A program made the translations under genes and the position numbers. From positions 159,517 through 223,516 of the forward strand of contig NZ_JBHFQG010000003.1 of NCBI RefSeq assembly GCF_041949975.1: a stretch of DNA of 64,000 nucleotides, given 5' to 3'. Numbering within the stretch: position 1 is the first letter of the stretch; each line of letters starts with the position of its first letter. Source of the stretch: Alteribacillus sp041949975. GTDB lineage: Bacteria > Bacillota > Bacilli > Bacillales > Marinococcaceae. The notes under the pieces were generated by a model. It was not told where the DNA came from. It did not search any database and saw only the letters and a program-made list of their open reading frames with translations. Shown here piece by piece: positions 1 to 9,166 of this stretch.

Positions 1-420
1 GACAATTGCTTGATCTGCACCTGATACAGCATTTTTGAAACCCTGTTCAATCCCAGCTGGACAGTCAATAATGACGTAATCATAGTCAGGTTTGAGCTCT
101 TCTATCATTTGTTTCATTTGCTCTGCATTTACAGCTGATTTATCACTCGTTTGAGCAGCAGGCAGTAAATGAAGACAATCAAATCGTTTATCTCTGATCA
201 ATGCCTGCTGGATTTTGCACCGTCCTTCTGCAGCATCCACCAGATCATAAATAATGCGATTTTCAAGTCCCATTACTACATCTAGGTTACGCAAGCCAAT
301 ATCTGTATCGACCAGGCAAACGTGTTTTCCCTGTAAAGCAAGGGCCGTTCCAATATTAGCCGAGGTGGTAGTTTTCCCTACCCCTCCTTTTCCGGATGTT
401 ATAACAATTGCCTCTCCCAC
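1..420 (-). CDS. minD: Septum-site ATPase MinD (partial, C-terminus outside window)
   Basis: MinD is the ParA-type membrane ATPase that recruits MinC to block division at the poles. The reading frame starts at a GTG (418-420) preceded by an AAGGAGG ribosome site. It reads MGEAIVITSGKGGVGKTT, which holds the deviant Walker A motif of the MinD/ParA family. Further on, the segment VDTDIGLRNLDVVMGLENR and the Walker B-like YDYVIIDCPAGIEQGF are typical of MinD. About 140 residues are present; the window edge removes the C-terminal half, including the amphipathic membrane-targeting helix. It follows minC in the same direction, the usual minCD arrangement. Confidence 0.96.
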   Translation of the reverse strand, partial: MGEAIVITSGKGGVGKTTTSANIGTALALQGKHVCLVDTDIGLRNLDVVMGLENRIIYDLVDAAEGRCKIQQALIRDKRFDCLHLLPAAQTSDKSAVNAEQMKQMIEELKPDYDYVIIDCPAGIEQGFKNAVSGADQAIV

Positions 421-462
421 TGCAATTCCTCCTTCCAGACGTCAAGAGAGCTTCCTAAGCCG

Positions 463-1176
463 TTACGTACCGAAGGATTCTCCTTGGTTCGCTGCAGCTG
501 CTGATTGAAACTGATTTAAAAGTCTGGTTTTTTCAAACGAAATTTCCAGATCCTGATTTGCTATGTAAGCATAAACGGGCTCTCCAAACAAAGGCCCTCT
601 GTCTTTTTTTTCATATCGCTCCGGCGCGTAAAAGATCACATCGGAAATTGATATTTGGTGCGGGGCCATAACGGAAGCACAAACAACAGTATTTTTACTG
701 CCTTCCACACCTGCTCGTGCAATTCCTTTTAATGTACCAAGAATGTACACATTGCCGGTTGCTTCTACAATTCCGCCGGGATTCACATCACCAAGCAAGA
801 GCACATCCCCTCTGATACGAAGAACTTGTCCAGAACGAACAATTTTTGTAACAGCGGTTAAGCCTGTTTCTTCCCGCTCCCGCCTAGCTTCCTTTTTACT
901 GATAACTTCTGAATGAAACTCTCCGACTCGGATTGGTTCTGCTTCTTCTAAAAGATCTTTAATCTTCTTTTCCTGGTGTTCCTGTAAATAACGGTAACCC
1001 GCATCCACCTTCACTTTTACTTCAGGACCATTTCCAAACACTTGCTTATCTTGTGAAATTTTCTCTTTTAATTCTTTCGTCAAATCTTCAAAAGAGCACT
1101 GATCATCAAGAATAATAGTCAGCCCATCTTTTGTTCCTTTTATTGTAACTAAATTTTTTGCGGGTCCTGTACTCAT
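463..1176 (-). CDS. minC: Septum-site determining protein MinC
   Basis: MinC inhibits FtsZ polymerisation near the poles in partnership with MinD. The N-terminal domain (VTIKGTKDGLTIILDD) and the C-terminal beta-helical domain (VRSGQVLRIRGDVLLLGDVN, then GNVYILGTLKG) are both recognisable. I prefer the ATG at 1174-1176 because AGAGGTGA lies 5 bases upstream. An upstream in-frame ATG at 1212 would add 12 residues with a poorer site. It is followed by minD after 42 bases and preceded by mreD. Confidence 0.95.
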   Translation of the reverse strand: MSTGPAKNLVTIKGTKDGLTIILDDQCSFEDLTKELKEKISQDKQVFGNGPEVKVKVDAGYRYLQEHQEKKIKDLLEEAEPIRVGEFHSEVISKKEARREREETGLTAVTKIVRSGQVLRIRGDVLLLGDVNPGGIVEATGNVYILGTLKGIARAGVEGSKNTVVCASVMAPHQISISDVIFYAPERYEKKDRGPLFGEPVYAYIANQDLEISFEKTRLLNQFQSAAAANQGESFGT

Positions 1177-1288
1177 CTGCTTCACCTCTGGAGCTTGAGC
1201 CATAATCATCACCTAGTTCGCCCTGATTTACTTAACTTCCACAAAGAAGCTCATTAATCCTGCAATCGTTTCAGATATTGTCGATTGG

Positions 1289-1813
1289 TTAGTGCTGCTG
1301 CAAAGCTTCAGATTCTTCCAGCCGATGAAACAGCTTTTGAAAAGGATATAGAAGCAAAAGCGCTGCTAATCCATTTAAAATCCAAGAAGGCAGCAGACGC
1401 ACTATAAAAAAGTCTTCAAATAAAATATCGGTATAGCCAATAACATAATACAATCCATAAGTCATCCATTCAAAAATAAAGATAGCTCCCAGCATAATAA
1501 CCATCTGCCACAAATAACTAATGCGAACAGCTGTATAAGTAAAAGAACTAATATAAGCCGTAAAGGCAAGACTAAACATATAAATACCTAGCAGGTCCGT
1601 GTATACAAAATCGTATAATAATCCACCGGTTATTCCAAAAAGAACGCCAATACCTGGTCCGCGGAATATAGATATCAACACCACCGCTATAAGTACAAAC
1701 CGAGGGACAAGAATATAATCTTGATCAAGCGAAAGAGGAACGAAAATTTGAAACCATGTACTTTCTAGTATAAATAATCCAAATACAACTGCGGGCAGAA
1801 GAAAACGGATCAT
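1289..1813 (-). CDS. mreD: Rod shape-determining membrane protein MreD
   Basis: A 174-residue, almost entirely hydrophobic protein with about five predicted membrane segments, matching MreD of the elongasome. Its ATG overlaps the mreC stop codon (ATGA), implying translational coupling, and GGAGG lies 6 bases upstream inside mreC. The order mreB-mreC-mreD-minC-minD matches Bacillus. Confidence 0.93.
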   Translation of the reverse strand: MIRFLLPAVVFGLFILESTWFQIFVPLSLDQDYILVPRFVLIAVVLISIFRGPGIGVLFGITGGLLYDFVYTDLLGIYMFSLAFTAYISSFTYTAVRISYLWQMVIMLGAIFIFEWMTYGLYYVIGYTDILFEDFFIVRLLPSWILNGLAALLLLYPFQKLFHRLEESEALQQH

Positions 1814-2751
1814 GGAGTGCCTCCATTCTGAAGATCTTCTTCTTGGAGGTCAATCGGTTCCTCATCTTCTTCCTTTTCTTCGGTCTCTTCCATTTGTAAA
1901 TCTTCATCCAATCTTTCGCTGGTTCGTTCGATCACATTGACCTGCTCAATATTATAAAAGTTAGCTGCCGGCTCCACTAGCGCATTATAGGTCAGGCCAT
2001 ATTCATCAGGTTCTATTTCCACTATTTCACCAATTGCCAATCCTCTAGGAAAAATACCTCCTAAACCGGAAGTCATCACCATTTGTCCTTCTTCAATTTC
2101 TGCATCTGACTCGATTTTTCTAAGCATTAATCCTTCTCGTTCTTCATCCCATCCTTCAATAAAAGCATATACGGGATCTCCGTCTGTATTAACCATAGCT
2201 GACACACGGTTTGTCCGGTTTCCATCGGACAATAACTGGACGGTTGATGTGAATTCTGAGGCTGTTTGAACCTTACCAATTAAGCCTTCAGAAGTCACCA
2301 CTGCCATGTCTTTTTCTACGCCGTCTTGGGCTCCTTTATTAATGCCGATTGTTTCCGTCCAGCGGTCCGGGGAGCGATGAATAACAAGGGCCGAGCGCAT
2401 CACATAATCTGTGAGACTTTCATCTGCATCTATCATGTCTTTCAGCGTTTCATTTTCTTGCTTTACGCTCTCTAATTCTGCTGAAAGAGAAGCATATTGA
2501 TCGAGGCGCGATTTCAAAAGTTTATTTTCTTCGTATACAATCAGATGATCTCTTATATCCCCAAAGAAACCCGCTGCAAAATGAGCGGGCTGACTAAACA
2601 CGAACTGAACGATGCCAGTAGAATCACGGACAAACTTCTCGGGCCAGGTTACCGAATCTCTCTCTCGCATCGAAAAGCCAATGAGCGCAACCAAAATAAT
2701 GATGCTGACCATTAATATGATAAGTCTTTTGTTTGAGAAAAAATGAGGCAT
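1810..2751 (-). CDS. mreC: Rod shape-determining protein MreC
   Basis: MreC links cytoplasmic MreB to the periplasm-facing wall synthesis enzymes. One N-terminal membrane anchor (about residues 9-27) is followed by a coiled coil (about 70-105) and the two beta-barrel halves typical of MreC (for example VVTSEGLIGKVQTASEFTS and VMTSGLGGIFPRGLAIGEI). The last 35 residues are a very acidic tail (EETEEKEEDEEP), longer than in many homologues. The start has GAGGTG 7 bases upstream. It lies 15 bases after mreB and overlaps mreD by 4 bases. Confidence 0.95.
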   Translation of the reverse strand: MPHFFSNKRLIILMVSIIILVALIGFSMRERDSVTWPEKFVRDSTGIVQFVFSQPAHFAAGFFGDIRDHLIVYEENKLLKSRLDQYASLSAELESVKQENETLKDMIDADESLTDYVMRSALVIHRSPDRWTETIGINKGAQDGVEKDMAVVTSEGLIGKVQTASEFTSTVQLLSDGNRTNRVSAMVNTDGDPVYAFIEGWDEEREGLMLRKIESDAEIEEGQMVMTSGLGGIFPRGLAIGEIVEIEPDEYGLTYNALVEPAANFYNIEQVNVIERTSERLDEDLQMEETEEKEEDEEPIDLQEEDLQNGGTP

Positions 2752-2766
2752 AGCCGCACACCTACT

Positions 2767-3810
2767 CTACTGTGCATTCCGGTTCGATCGGGCCGTTATA
2801 CCCGCTTTGGACCGGAAAAGATGAAGATTCTCAAGTGCTCTCCCCGTGCCAAGCGCTACACAATCGAGCGGATCTTCCGCTACTAACACCGGCATATTTG
2901 TTTCTTCACTTAACACTTTATCAATATTTCGAAGGGTGGCACCTCCTCCGGTTAACACAATCCCCCGGTCCATAATATCTGCCGCAAGTTCAGGCGGTGT
3001 GGTTTCCAGAGTCGTTTTTACTGTTTCTACAATTGTATTTACCGTGTCAGCAAGCGCTCCTGAAATTTCTTCCGCCGATGCCGAAATGGTTTTTGGAAGG
3101 CCGGAAACAAGATCACGTCCTCTGATTTCCATATCCTCAATTCCTTCCGCGGTACCAGCAGAGCCAATTTCCATTTTTAAAGCTTCTGCAGTACGTTCAC
3201 CAATCATTAAATTGTACTTTTTCTTGATGTATTGAATAATCGCCTCATCCATTTCATCGCCTGCCACGCGAATTGACTGGCTGGTTACAATACCTCCAAG
3301 CGAAATAATTGCTACTTCTGTTGTACCGCCGCCAATATCAACGACCATGCTTCCCGTTGGTTCCCAAACAGGCAGATCAGCACCAATCGCAGCAGCAAAT
3401 GGTTCTTCAATCGTATATGCTTCTCTTGCCCCTGCTTGTTTTGTTGCGTCTTCAACAGCCCGCTTTTCTACCGCTGTAATGCCAGACGGGACACAAACCA
3501 TAACATTTGGCTTTCTTGTGAATATAGACCTGTTTCTTTGGGCCTGACCGATAAAATATTTCATCATAGTTGCTGTGGTATCAAAATCCGCAATCACACC
3601 GTCTTTCATCGGCCGGACAGCTACAATATTTCCAGGTGTTCTGCCTATCATGTTTTTTGCATCGTTTCCCACTGCTTCAATGGACCCAGCATCTGTTCTC
3701 ATAGCCACAACAGACGGCTCGCGAATCACTACACCTTTACCTTTTACATATACCAATGTATTTGCCGTACCTAAATCAATACCAAGGTCTTTTGAAAAAC
3801 CACCAAACAT
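2767..3810 (-). CDS. mreB: Actin-like rod-shape protein MreB
   Basis: A 347-residue bacterial actin that guides lateral wall synthesis. The phosphate-1 motif DLGTANTLVYVKGKGVV lies at residues 11-27, the phosphate-2 region around SMVVDIGGGTTEVAIISLGG, and the adenosine motif around GIVLTGGGATLRNID. Length and motifs are complete. It opens the mreBCD-minCD run, and the gap of 315 bases to radC probably holds its promoter. Confidence 0.97.
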   Translation of the reverse strand: MFGGFSKDLGIDLGTANTLVYVKGKGVVIREPSVVAMRTDAGSIEAVGNDAKNMIGRTPGNIVAVRPMKDGVIADFDTTATMMKYFIGQAQRNRSIFTRKPNVMVCVPSGITAVEKRAVEDATKQAGAREAYTIEEPFAAAIGADLPVWEPTGSMVVDIGGGTTEVAIISLGGIVTSQSIRVAGDEMDEAIIQYIKKKYNLMIGERTAEALKMEIGSAGTAEGIEDMEIRGRDLVSGLPKTISASAEEISGALADTVNTIVETVKTTLETTPPELAADIMDRGIVLTGGGATLRNIDKVLSEETNMPVLVAEDPLDCVALGTGRALENLHLFRSKAGITARSNRNAQ

Positions 3811-4125
3811 CTATGTATCTCCCTTCATCCTTCACTAACTCTTTTATCTAATATCTCCATCTTTAGGCTAATAGAATAATAAACCTATTACCCAAAAGTT
3901 ACATTTTTAATCTATGGCCTTTCCATCATACGCAGAAAAAATGCCTACTATGCCCTATTATACTGAAAATAATCTGAAAAACATAGACTTTCCGTTTTCT
4001 TTCAGAATTTTAATCTAATTTTCTTAGAGGCATTTCCAATTTCTTAAGCAACCTTATTAGTGTATAAGAAACGGATAGTTTCAGCAAGGGGAAGAAGGAG
4101 GATGAGAAAGGGAAAATATCCACAG
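3811..4125. other. Intergenic region between radC and mreB
   Basis: This 315-base AT-rich stretch contains no supported gene. It presumably carries the mreB promoter on the minus strand and the end of the radC transcript. I see no confident -35/-10 pair and no strong terminator hairpin. Confidence 0.5.
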
Positions 4126-4815
4126 TTACATGCAGCCCTTTTCTTTTAAACTGGTGAATTTTCGATCTCCGATAATAACGTGGTCCAGCACGTCAATTCC
4201 TAATATCCGTCCGCATTCTGTTAAACGGTTTGTGACTTCAATGTCTTCACTGCTTGGAGCAGGATCCCCGGAAGGGTGGTTGTGAAGGCAGATGACCGAA
4301 GCAGCGGAGCGGCGCAGGGCTTCTTTAAAAAGTTCACGCGGGTGCACAATACTTGAATTCAAGCTTCCAATAAACAGCGTCTGCCGATGAATAACCTGAT
4401 TTTTTGTATTAAGGCACAAAATAACAAAGTGTTCCTGAGTTAAAAAACGCATCTCCTCCATCACATAACCAGCTACGTCTTCAGGAGATCTAATCACATA
4501 ACGCTCGTCCTCCTGAAAAGTATATATACGTCTGCCAAGTTCCAGAGCGGCTTGTAATTCAAGGGCTTTGGCCTTGCCTATCCCCTTAATTGATTGAAGC
4601 TCTTCAATCGTAGCTTCTTTTAATAAACGTAACCCGTCATAATGAAAAAGTACGCGCTGAGATAGCTGTAACACTGATTCTGTCTTTGTACCTGTCCGAA
4701 GCAGTATCGCTAAAAGTTCTTGATTGGACAGCCGCTCAGCACCTTCCTTGGCCATTTTTTCTCTTGGCCGTTCGCTCATTGGTATGTCTTTAATCATGAT
4801 AGAGGTGTCTGTCAA
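4126..4815 (-). CDS. radC: RadC/JAB-domain (MPN+) protein
   Basis: RadC family protein of uncertain function; the old DNA-repair assignment is not well supported. It has an N-terminal helix-hairpin-helix region (ELQSIKGIGKAKALELQAAL) and a C-terminal JAB1/MPN metal-binding domain with the signature CLHNHPSGDPAPSSEDIEVT. The most likely start is TTG (4813-4815), with AAAGGAGG 8 bases upstream. That gives 229 residues, close to the 231 I recall for B. subtilis RadC. It sits between maf and mreB as in Bacillus. Confidence 0.93.
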   Translation of the reverse strand: MTDTSIMIKDIPMSERPREKMAKEGAERLSNQELLAILLRTGTKTESVLQLSQRVLFHYDGLRLLKEATIEELQSIKGIGKAKALELQAALELGRRIYTFQEDERYVIRSPEDVAGYVMEEMRFLTQEHFVILCLNTKNQVIHRQTLFIGSLNSSIVHPRELFKEALRRSAASVICLHNHPSGDPAPSSEDIEVTNRLTECGRILGIDVLDHVIIGDRKFTSLKEKGCM

Positions 4816-4875
4816 TAAAAATTCCTCCTTTTTCAAAAAAGATTAAGCATCCTGCTATTTTTTAGAAGAGGGGGG

Positions 4876-5454
4876 CTATTGTCTGAAGGAAGGAAGTACA
4901 TGACATTTCTCCAGCTCGCGTGCCACTCTCGCAATAGGAAGCCCTACGACATTGAAGTAATCGCCGTGTACTTCCTTTACAAATAAACGTCCTTTTCCTT
5001 GAATACCGTATCCGCCTGCTTTATCGTACGGTTCATCTGTTGCAATATAGGGTTCGATCCATTTATCTTCAAGCGGGTAAAATACCACTTCTGTTTTAAC
5101 GTGAAATACTTTTGTGACAACCCTGGATATGATTGCTGTACCGGAATAAACATAATGGGACTGACCAGAAAGGTTACGCAGCATCGACCTTGCTTCTGAT
5201 TTATCGGAAGGTTTTCCTAAAATAGTAGGCCCCGAAGCTACAATTGTATCCGCGCCGAGTACTGTTTTATCTTTATTTTCGGCAAAAACATGTTCTGCTT
5301 TACGCCAAGCCAGCTCTTCTACTGCCTCAAAAGGAGCCAGATCCTGATCTATTTCTTCAGAAACGCTGCTTGGTTGAATCTGAAAAGAGAAACCGGATTG
5401 TTCAAGAAGTTCTTTTCGCCGTGGAGATTGAGAAGCTAAAAGTAGTGAAGGCAT
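4876..5454 (-). CDS. maf: Maf-type nucleotide pyrophosphatase / septum formation inhibitor
   Basis: Maf proteins hydrolyse non-canonical or modified nucleoside triphosphates such as dTTP/UTP analogues, and overproduction blocks septation. The signature LLASQSPRRKELLEQSG lies at the N-terminus, with VLGADTIVASG and DKAGGYGIQGKG further on. Length is 192 residues, normal for the family. It is followed by radC, and the spoIIB-like gene lies upstream. Confidence 0.95.
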   Translation of the reverse strand: MPSLLLASQSPRRKELLEQSGFSFQIQPSSVSEEIDQDLAPFEAVEELAWRKAEHVFAENKDKTVLGADTIVASGPTILGKPSDKSEARSMLRNLSGQSHYVYSGTAIISRVVTKVFHVKTEVVFYPLEDKWIEPYIATDEPYDKAGGYGIQGKGRLFVKEVHGDYFNVVGLPIARVARELEKCHVLPSFRQ

Positions 5455-5594
5455 GAAGAGGAGTCCACCTTTCCAATAAGTTTTTATTTCATCTTATTGT
5501 ACAAGGTGTGAGTTAAGTTTACCAGAACAGGACCCGCTAAACAAGAAATAATTGGAAACACCCTTCATGCCTCAGTCCATTATCTTTTTGTATA

Positions 5595-6632
5595 TCATTG
5601 CGGTTCTTGATTTGTGTCTGTATTCTCCTCATTATCACCTTCCCCATTATGAGCATAGACAGCGTCTTCATAATAAAGCAGAGATTCTATTAATAATTCT
5701 TGAAGCGAGCTCGTAGCTTGTGTGTTTTCTTCCCATTCTTTTTGTATCTCTTCTATTGTTTTTCTTAAATCACCGAATGCTTTCTCATCCTCCCAGTTTT
5801 TTGTTTGTTCCAAATGTTCCTCAATTTTTCCAACAAGCTCTTCTTTTTGTCCTTCCTCATCCTGCAAGGCGGCTTCTGTAATATCCATCAGCAGCTGTTT
5901 GCTCGTTAAGAGTAATTCTTGGTTTTTCGCACTGCCTTTACCATTTTCATCCGGCTCTGGCATAGTCCGGGTTTTTTCATACATTTCAAGACCTTCAGCT
6001 TCGTAGTATTCTTTCAAGCTTTCCGCCCCTTCTTTATTAAAGGAAACTCCAGAAAACAAATAATAATATTCACCGTCATGTGTTAAAACAGCAGGGTAGC
6101 CACCAGAATGAAGATGTTCCTGCATTTCAAGCCCTTTTGCTTTCTTGGTGAAAGCACCAGCCTGGATGACATGCATGACATTGCTGTCATTAAAGTTTGC
6201 CACGATAGGCGGGTCTTCCTCATTCATGTCAATGGCAGCACTTGTAGAAGAATTATTTTCAGAAAATAACTGAAGCATGACAATCCCAAACAACAAGCCA
6301 AGTGCTACTGCTCCTATGGTTAAAGAAATAAAATACAACGGATAGGTTTTGCGTTGATTTTTCTGCTTTCTTGGTTTTTGAGGAATATTGGCTTTTTTGC
6401 GTATTTTCTTATATGGAACACTCGGTCGTTTTGGCTCGTTCTCCCAAAAGGCAGCTGCCTGTTCTTCTTCTGCAGCTCGTTTTTCCTTCCAATCTGCTAT
6501 TGTGATGCCTTCTATGTCCAGCTGTATATGCTCTTGAGTTTCAGGAGGGCCGGGATTGTTTTGTTCTTCCTTTTCCAGGTCTATCTTTTTTCCGTTAATT
6601 TTAAAAGAAACCTCAGGCTTGTCTTTTTTCAT
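5595..6632 (-). CDS. spoIIB: SPOR-domain membrane protein, SpoIIB-like
   Basis: This 345-residue protein has a charged cytoplasmic N-terminus ending in a basic stretch, one membrane segment (about residues 97-119) and an extracytoplasmic SPOR domain (about 150-225, VMHVIQAGAFTKKAKGLEMQ). SPOR domains bind denuded septal glycan. In B. subtilis, spoIIB, which acts at the start of engulfment, lies between maf and comC. This gene has the same position and architecture, so the name rests mainly on synteny. Start ATG has AAAGGGGAG upstream. Confidence 0.8.
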   Translation of the reverse strand: MKKDKPEVSFKINGKKIDLEKEEQNNPGPPETQEHIQLDIEGITIADWKEKRAAEEEQAAAFWENEPKRPSVPYKKIRKKANIPQKPRKQKNQRKTYPLYFISLTIGAVALGLLFGIVMLQLFSENNSSTSAAIDMNEEDPPIVANFNDSNVMHVIQAGAFTKKAKGLEMQEHLHSGGYPAVLTHDGEYYYLFSGVSFNKEGAESLKEYYEAEGLEMYEKTRTMPEPDENGKGSAKNQELLLTSKQLLMDITEAALQDEEGQKEELVGKIEEHLEQTKNWEDEKAFGDLRKTIEEIQKEWEENTQATSSLQELLIESLLYYEDAVYAHNGEGDNEENTDTNQEPQ

Positions 6633-6778
6633 AGCAGGCTCCCCTTTCGACGTTTCACGATATCGATTAAGAATACACTAGCACAGCCTGCATAAAAAAG
6701 AACAAGACTCTTGTCGTCTTGTTCTCAAAAAGATTGTCAATTGTACTCGGTATCTAACATTTTTAAAATAAAAATCAT

Positions 6779-7534
6779 CTAGTAAAAATGGTAGTACCAC
6801 TGTACGATTTCATTGCCGAAGAATAAAGTAATTAAGCTTCCTCCTGCAATGTCAGGACCAAAGGCCATTGGAGTTCCTCTTTTTATTTTTCCAATAAGAA
6901 TACCAAGACCGCCCAAAAAAGCTCCTAAAAATATCGAAAGAAATAGAACAAGAATAATCTCTTGTACCCCAAAAAAAAGACCAAGTACGGCAAAAAGCTT
7001 AATATCGCCTCCACCCATCCCTCCTTTACTAATGATAGCTATAAACAATAGCAGAGAAAAACCTACTACAGATCCAGCCAATAATGCCCACCATGGATCT
7101 AGAGGAGCCATGGTTACACGGAGCAAGAATATGAGTATGGCAAAGACTATCAGAATTTTATCAGGAATTAACATAAATTCCATATCACTGACTGTAATAA
7201 TAAGAAGTAAAGATATAAGTAAGATTACTGCAACGAAATGCCAACTCCATCCAAAAGTGATCAGAGCTGCCGAAAAAAGAATCCCTGATATCAGCTCTAA
7301 CAATGGATAGATAAAGGCAATTTTTATTCCACACATTCGGCATTTACCTTTTAGAATAACAAAGGATAAAACCGGCACTAAATCAACTGCCTTTAATGTT
7401 TGTCTGCAAGATTCACAATGGGATCTCGGCTGAATAATAGACTCTCCTTTAGGCAGGCGACGCCCAACAACATTAAAAAATGAACCAAGAACAAGGCCAA
7501 CAATAAATATGTAAAGCCACCAAAACAGTTCCAT
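6779..7534 (-). CDS. comC: Type IV prepilin peptidase / competence protein ComC
   Basis: An integral membrane aspartic protease that cleaves and N-methylates type IV prepilin-like ComG pilins needed for DNA uptake. The 251 residues include the zinc-type CxxC pairs CESC and CRMC in the first cytoplasmic loop. The two catalytic aspartates lie in TVSDMEFMLIPD and GMGGGDIKLFA. About eight membrane segments are predicted. It lies next to the spoIIB-like gene as in B. subtilis. Its other neighbour there, folC, is here displaced by about 4 kb of extra genes. Confidence 0.94.
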   Translation of the reverse strand: MELFWWLYIFIVGLVLGSFFNVVGRRLPKGESIIQPRSHCESCRQTLKAVDLVPVLSFVILKGKCRMCGIKIAFIYPLLELISGILFSAALITFGWSWHFVAVILLISLLLIITVSDMEFMLIPDKILIVFAILIFLLRVTMAPLDPWWALLAGSVVGFSLLLFIAIISKGGMGGGDIKLFAVLGLFFGVQEIILVLFLSIFLGAFLGGLGILIGKIKRGTPMAFGPDIAGGSLITLFFGNEIVQWYYHFY

Positions 7535-7666
7535 CTTTTGTTCCCTTCTGTACTAAATTAGTAAGAGTATCTTTTTTCTTAAGGATATAGAAAGTATTTG
7601 TTGGGATAGTAAGTGAAGTTAATCAAGAGTAAATTGAGGAGGGGATAAATCATTAGGTGAAAAAAT

Positions 7667-7732
7667 AAAAAGAACGAATATGATACGAATTAACTATGGT
7701 AAATCTATCATACCATTTAATAGGTTCTTTTT
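7667..7732. repeat. Long inverted repeat in the gap upstream of comC
   Basis: The arms AAAAAGAAC and GTTCTTTTT enclose 48 bases containing an inner hairpin (ATGGTA/TACCAT) and the alternative pair TATGATA/TATCATA. It could act as a bidirectional terminator or a small structured element. The surrounding 7535-7891 gap holds no gene I can support. Confidence 0.5.
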
Positions 7733-7891
7733 AAAACTTTTATTTTCAACTCTTTGTAAATCCTGATTATCTTGGCTGTATGGCCTTTTTATTTACAACG
7801 AAGGCTATTGGTCAAGCAATCAATGCTTTTAGACATAATCTATTTAATATAGGAGACGTCTCTTAATTCCTTAGTAAAAGGAGGGATGGAG

Positions 7892-8038
7892 ATGAATCTA
7901 GTAGCCATTGTTATCGCACTTCTTTTTCTTTTAGCTCTATTAGTAGCCGTGCTTGTCGGTACCTCAAAACAACAGCAAATTGTAATTAATTGTATTAAAG
8001 AAATTCTTGGTACAATTGGTACCGGAAGTTCTGCTTAA
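7892..8038 (+). CDS. Small single-pass membrane peptide, 48 residues
   Basis: A short frame with AAAGGAGG 7 bases before the ATG. It begins MNLVAIVIALLFLLALLVAV, one clear membrane segment, followed by a short polar tail ending GTIGTGSSA. A strong hairpin terminator follows directly. It is not recognised as a named family. A potential promoter and a long inverted repeat lie upstream. The ribosome site and terminator make it likely to be expressed. Confidence 0.7.
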   Translation: MNLVAIVIALLFLLALLVAVLVGTSKQQQIVINCIKEILGTIGTGSSA

Positions 8039-8055
8039 ATAAATTAAACGAATTG

Positions 8056-8098
8056 TTCCCCCAAGGAATTGCTAGCATTCCTTTAGGGGGAATTTTTT
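8056..8098. terminator. Strong hairpin terminator
   Basis: TTCCCCC and AGGGGGAA form the lower stem, with AGGAAT/ATTCCT inside, followed by TTTTTT on the plus strand. It ends the small membrane peptide transcript and may also end cydB from the other strand. Confidence 0.85.
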
Positions 8099-8107
8099 CA
8101 ATTCTAT

Positions 8108-9139
8108 TTAATCTCCTTCACTTGTCAAATATCTTTTATCCTTCAAAAACAATCTCCAAAAGCCGATAAATACAGGAACTAAAATGGCCATGCCAATCAT
8201 ATAGCCAATGAGCAGCGACTGATACATCGTTTCATTTGTAAACGCATCATAGATTGTTAAATCAGGATACAAAAAGTAAGGCATAAGTGCTGAGCCATAT
8301 GCGATACTAGCAATTCCAAATTGCAGAGCGATGAGTAGAAAGCCTATCCGCGGCTGACCCCTGCCTGTTTTTTTAGACGGCCACCACAGCGCGCTGTAGC
8401 CTCCTGCAAAGGCAAACAATGAAAGGGTATATATCCACCATACATCTAAAAATTTATCAAACATCCATGGAGCTTCCGGAATAAGCGTAAAGATAACAGC
8501 GACAGCAAACACGAGTGTAATCGGCCCAAGATACACAGCATTCTTCCTATAGGTCCTGTATGTTTCTAATTGTCCGCCTTCTCTCGCATAATCACTCAAA
8601 AACAGGGAGGATAAAAATAGCTCGGTAAAAAGACCAAACCCAATATGAGTATAAAAAGTCGGACTGGCAAACAATTTATTTACTAAAATGTACTGCTGTC
8701 CGGTTGAATAATCAATAAACCCTCCAATCGCAGCCGGAAGAATACTGACAAGAATGGCCGGAATGAGAAGTCCACTAACGCCAGAGACAACGGTAAGGTG
8801 CTCTGCATATTTGTCTGTGCTGTAAGCATACACCAAAAAAGCACTTCTAATTGTTAACAACAGTAAAGTAAGACAAAAAGGAACAATCATAAGCGTGCCA
8901 AGGTTAGGGGCGGCCCCTGGAAAAAAACCTACAAACGAGACAACGAGCAGAACGAGAAAAACATTGGTCACCTTCCAGGCTGGAGACAAATAATTATTCG
9001 CAATCGTAGCTGCTTCATCATTTTGTTTGCGCTGATAATACATAGCCCAAAACCCAGTGCCAAAATCAATCGAACCTAAAATGGCATAAATAAAGAAAAA
9101 CACCCACATCAGCAGAATAGCAACATAAACAGGCTCCAA
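8108..9139 (-). CDS. cydB: Cytochrome bd-type ubiquinol oxidase subunit II (YthB-like)
   Basis: Membrane subunit of a bd-type quinol oxidase, a terminal oxidase with high oxygen affinity. About nine membrane segments are predicted, and the family pattern GSIDFGTGFW lies near residue 25. The likely start is TTG (9137-9139), placed after GAAAGGAAG; an upstream ATG at 9163 is less well positioned. It follows cydA after 27 bases. The pair resembles B. subtilis YthAB more than CydAB, since no cydCD genes follow. Confidence 0.88.
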   Translation of the reverse strand: MEPVYVAILLMWVFFFIYAILGSIDFGTGFWAMYYQRKQNDEAATIANNYLSPAWKVTNVFLVLLVVSFVGFFPGAAPNLGTLMIVPFCLTLLLLTIRSAFLVYAYSTDKYAEHLTVVSGVSGLLIPAILVSILPAAIGGFIDYSTGQQYILVNKLFASPTFYTHIGFGLFTELFLSSLFLSDYAREGGQLETYRTYRKNAVYLGPITLVFAVAVIFTLIPEAPWMFDKFLDVWWIYTLSLFAFAGGYSALWWPSKKTGRGQPRIGFLLIALQFGIASIAYGSALMPYFLYPDLTIYDAFTNETMYQSLLIGYMIGMAILVPVFIGFWRLFLKDKRYLTSEGD

Positions 9140-9166
9140 GAAAAAACTTCCTTTCTTTATCATGTA

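Noticed and set aside
7770..7866. A short frame reading MAFLFTTKAIGQAINAFRHN
   Set aside because: It has no ribosome binding site before the ATG, and nothing else supports it.
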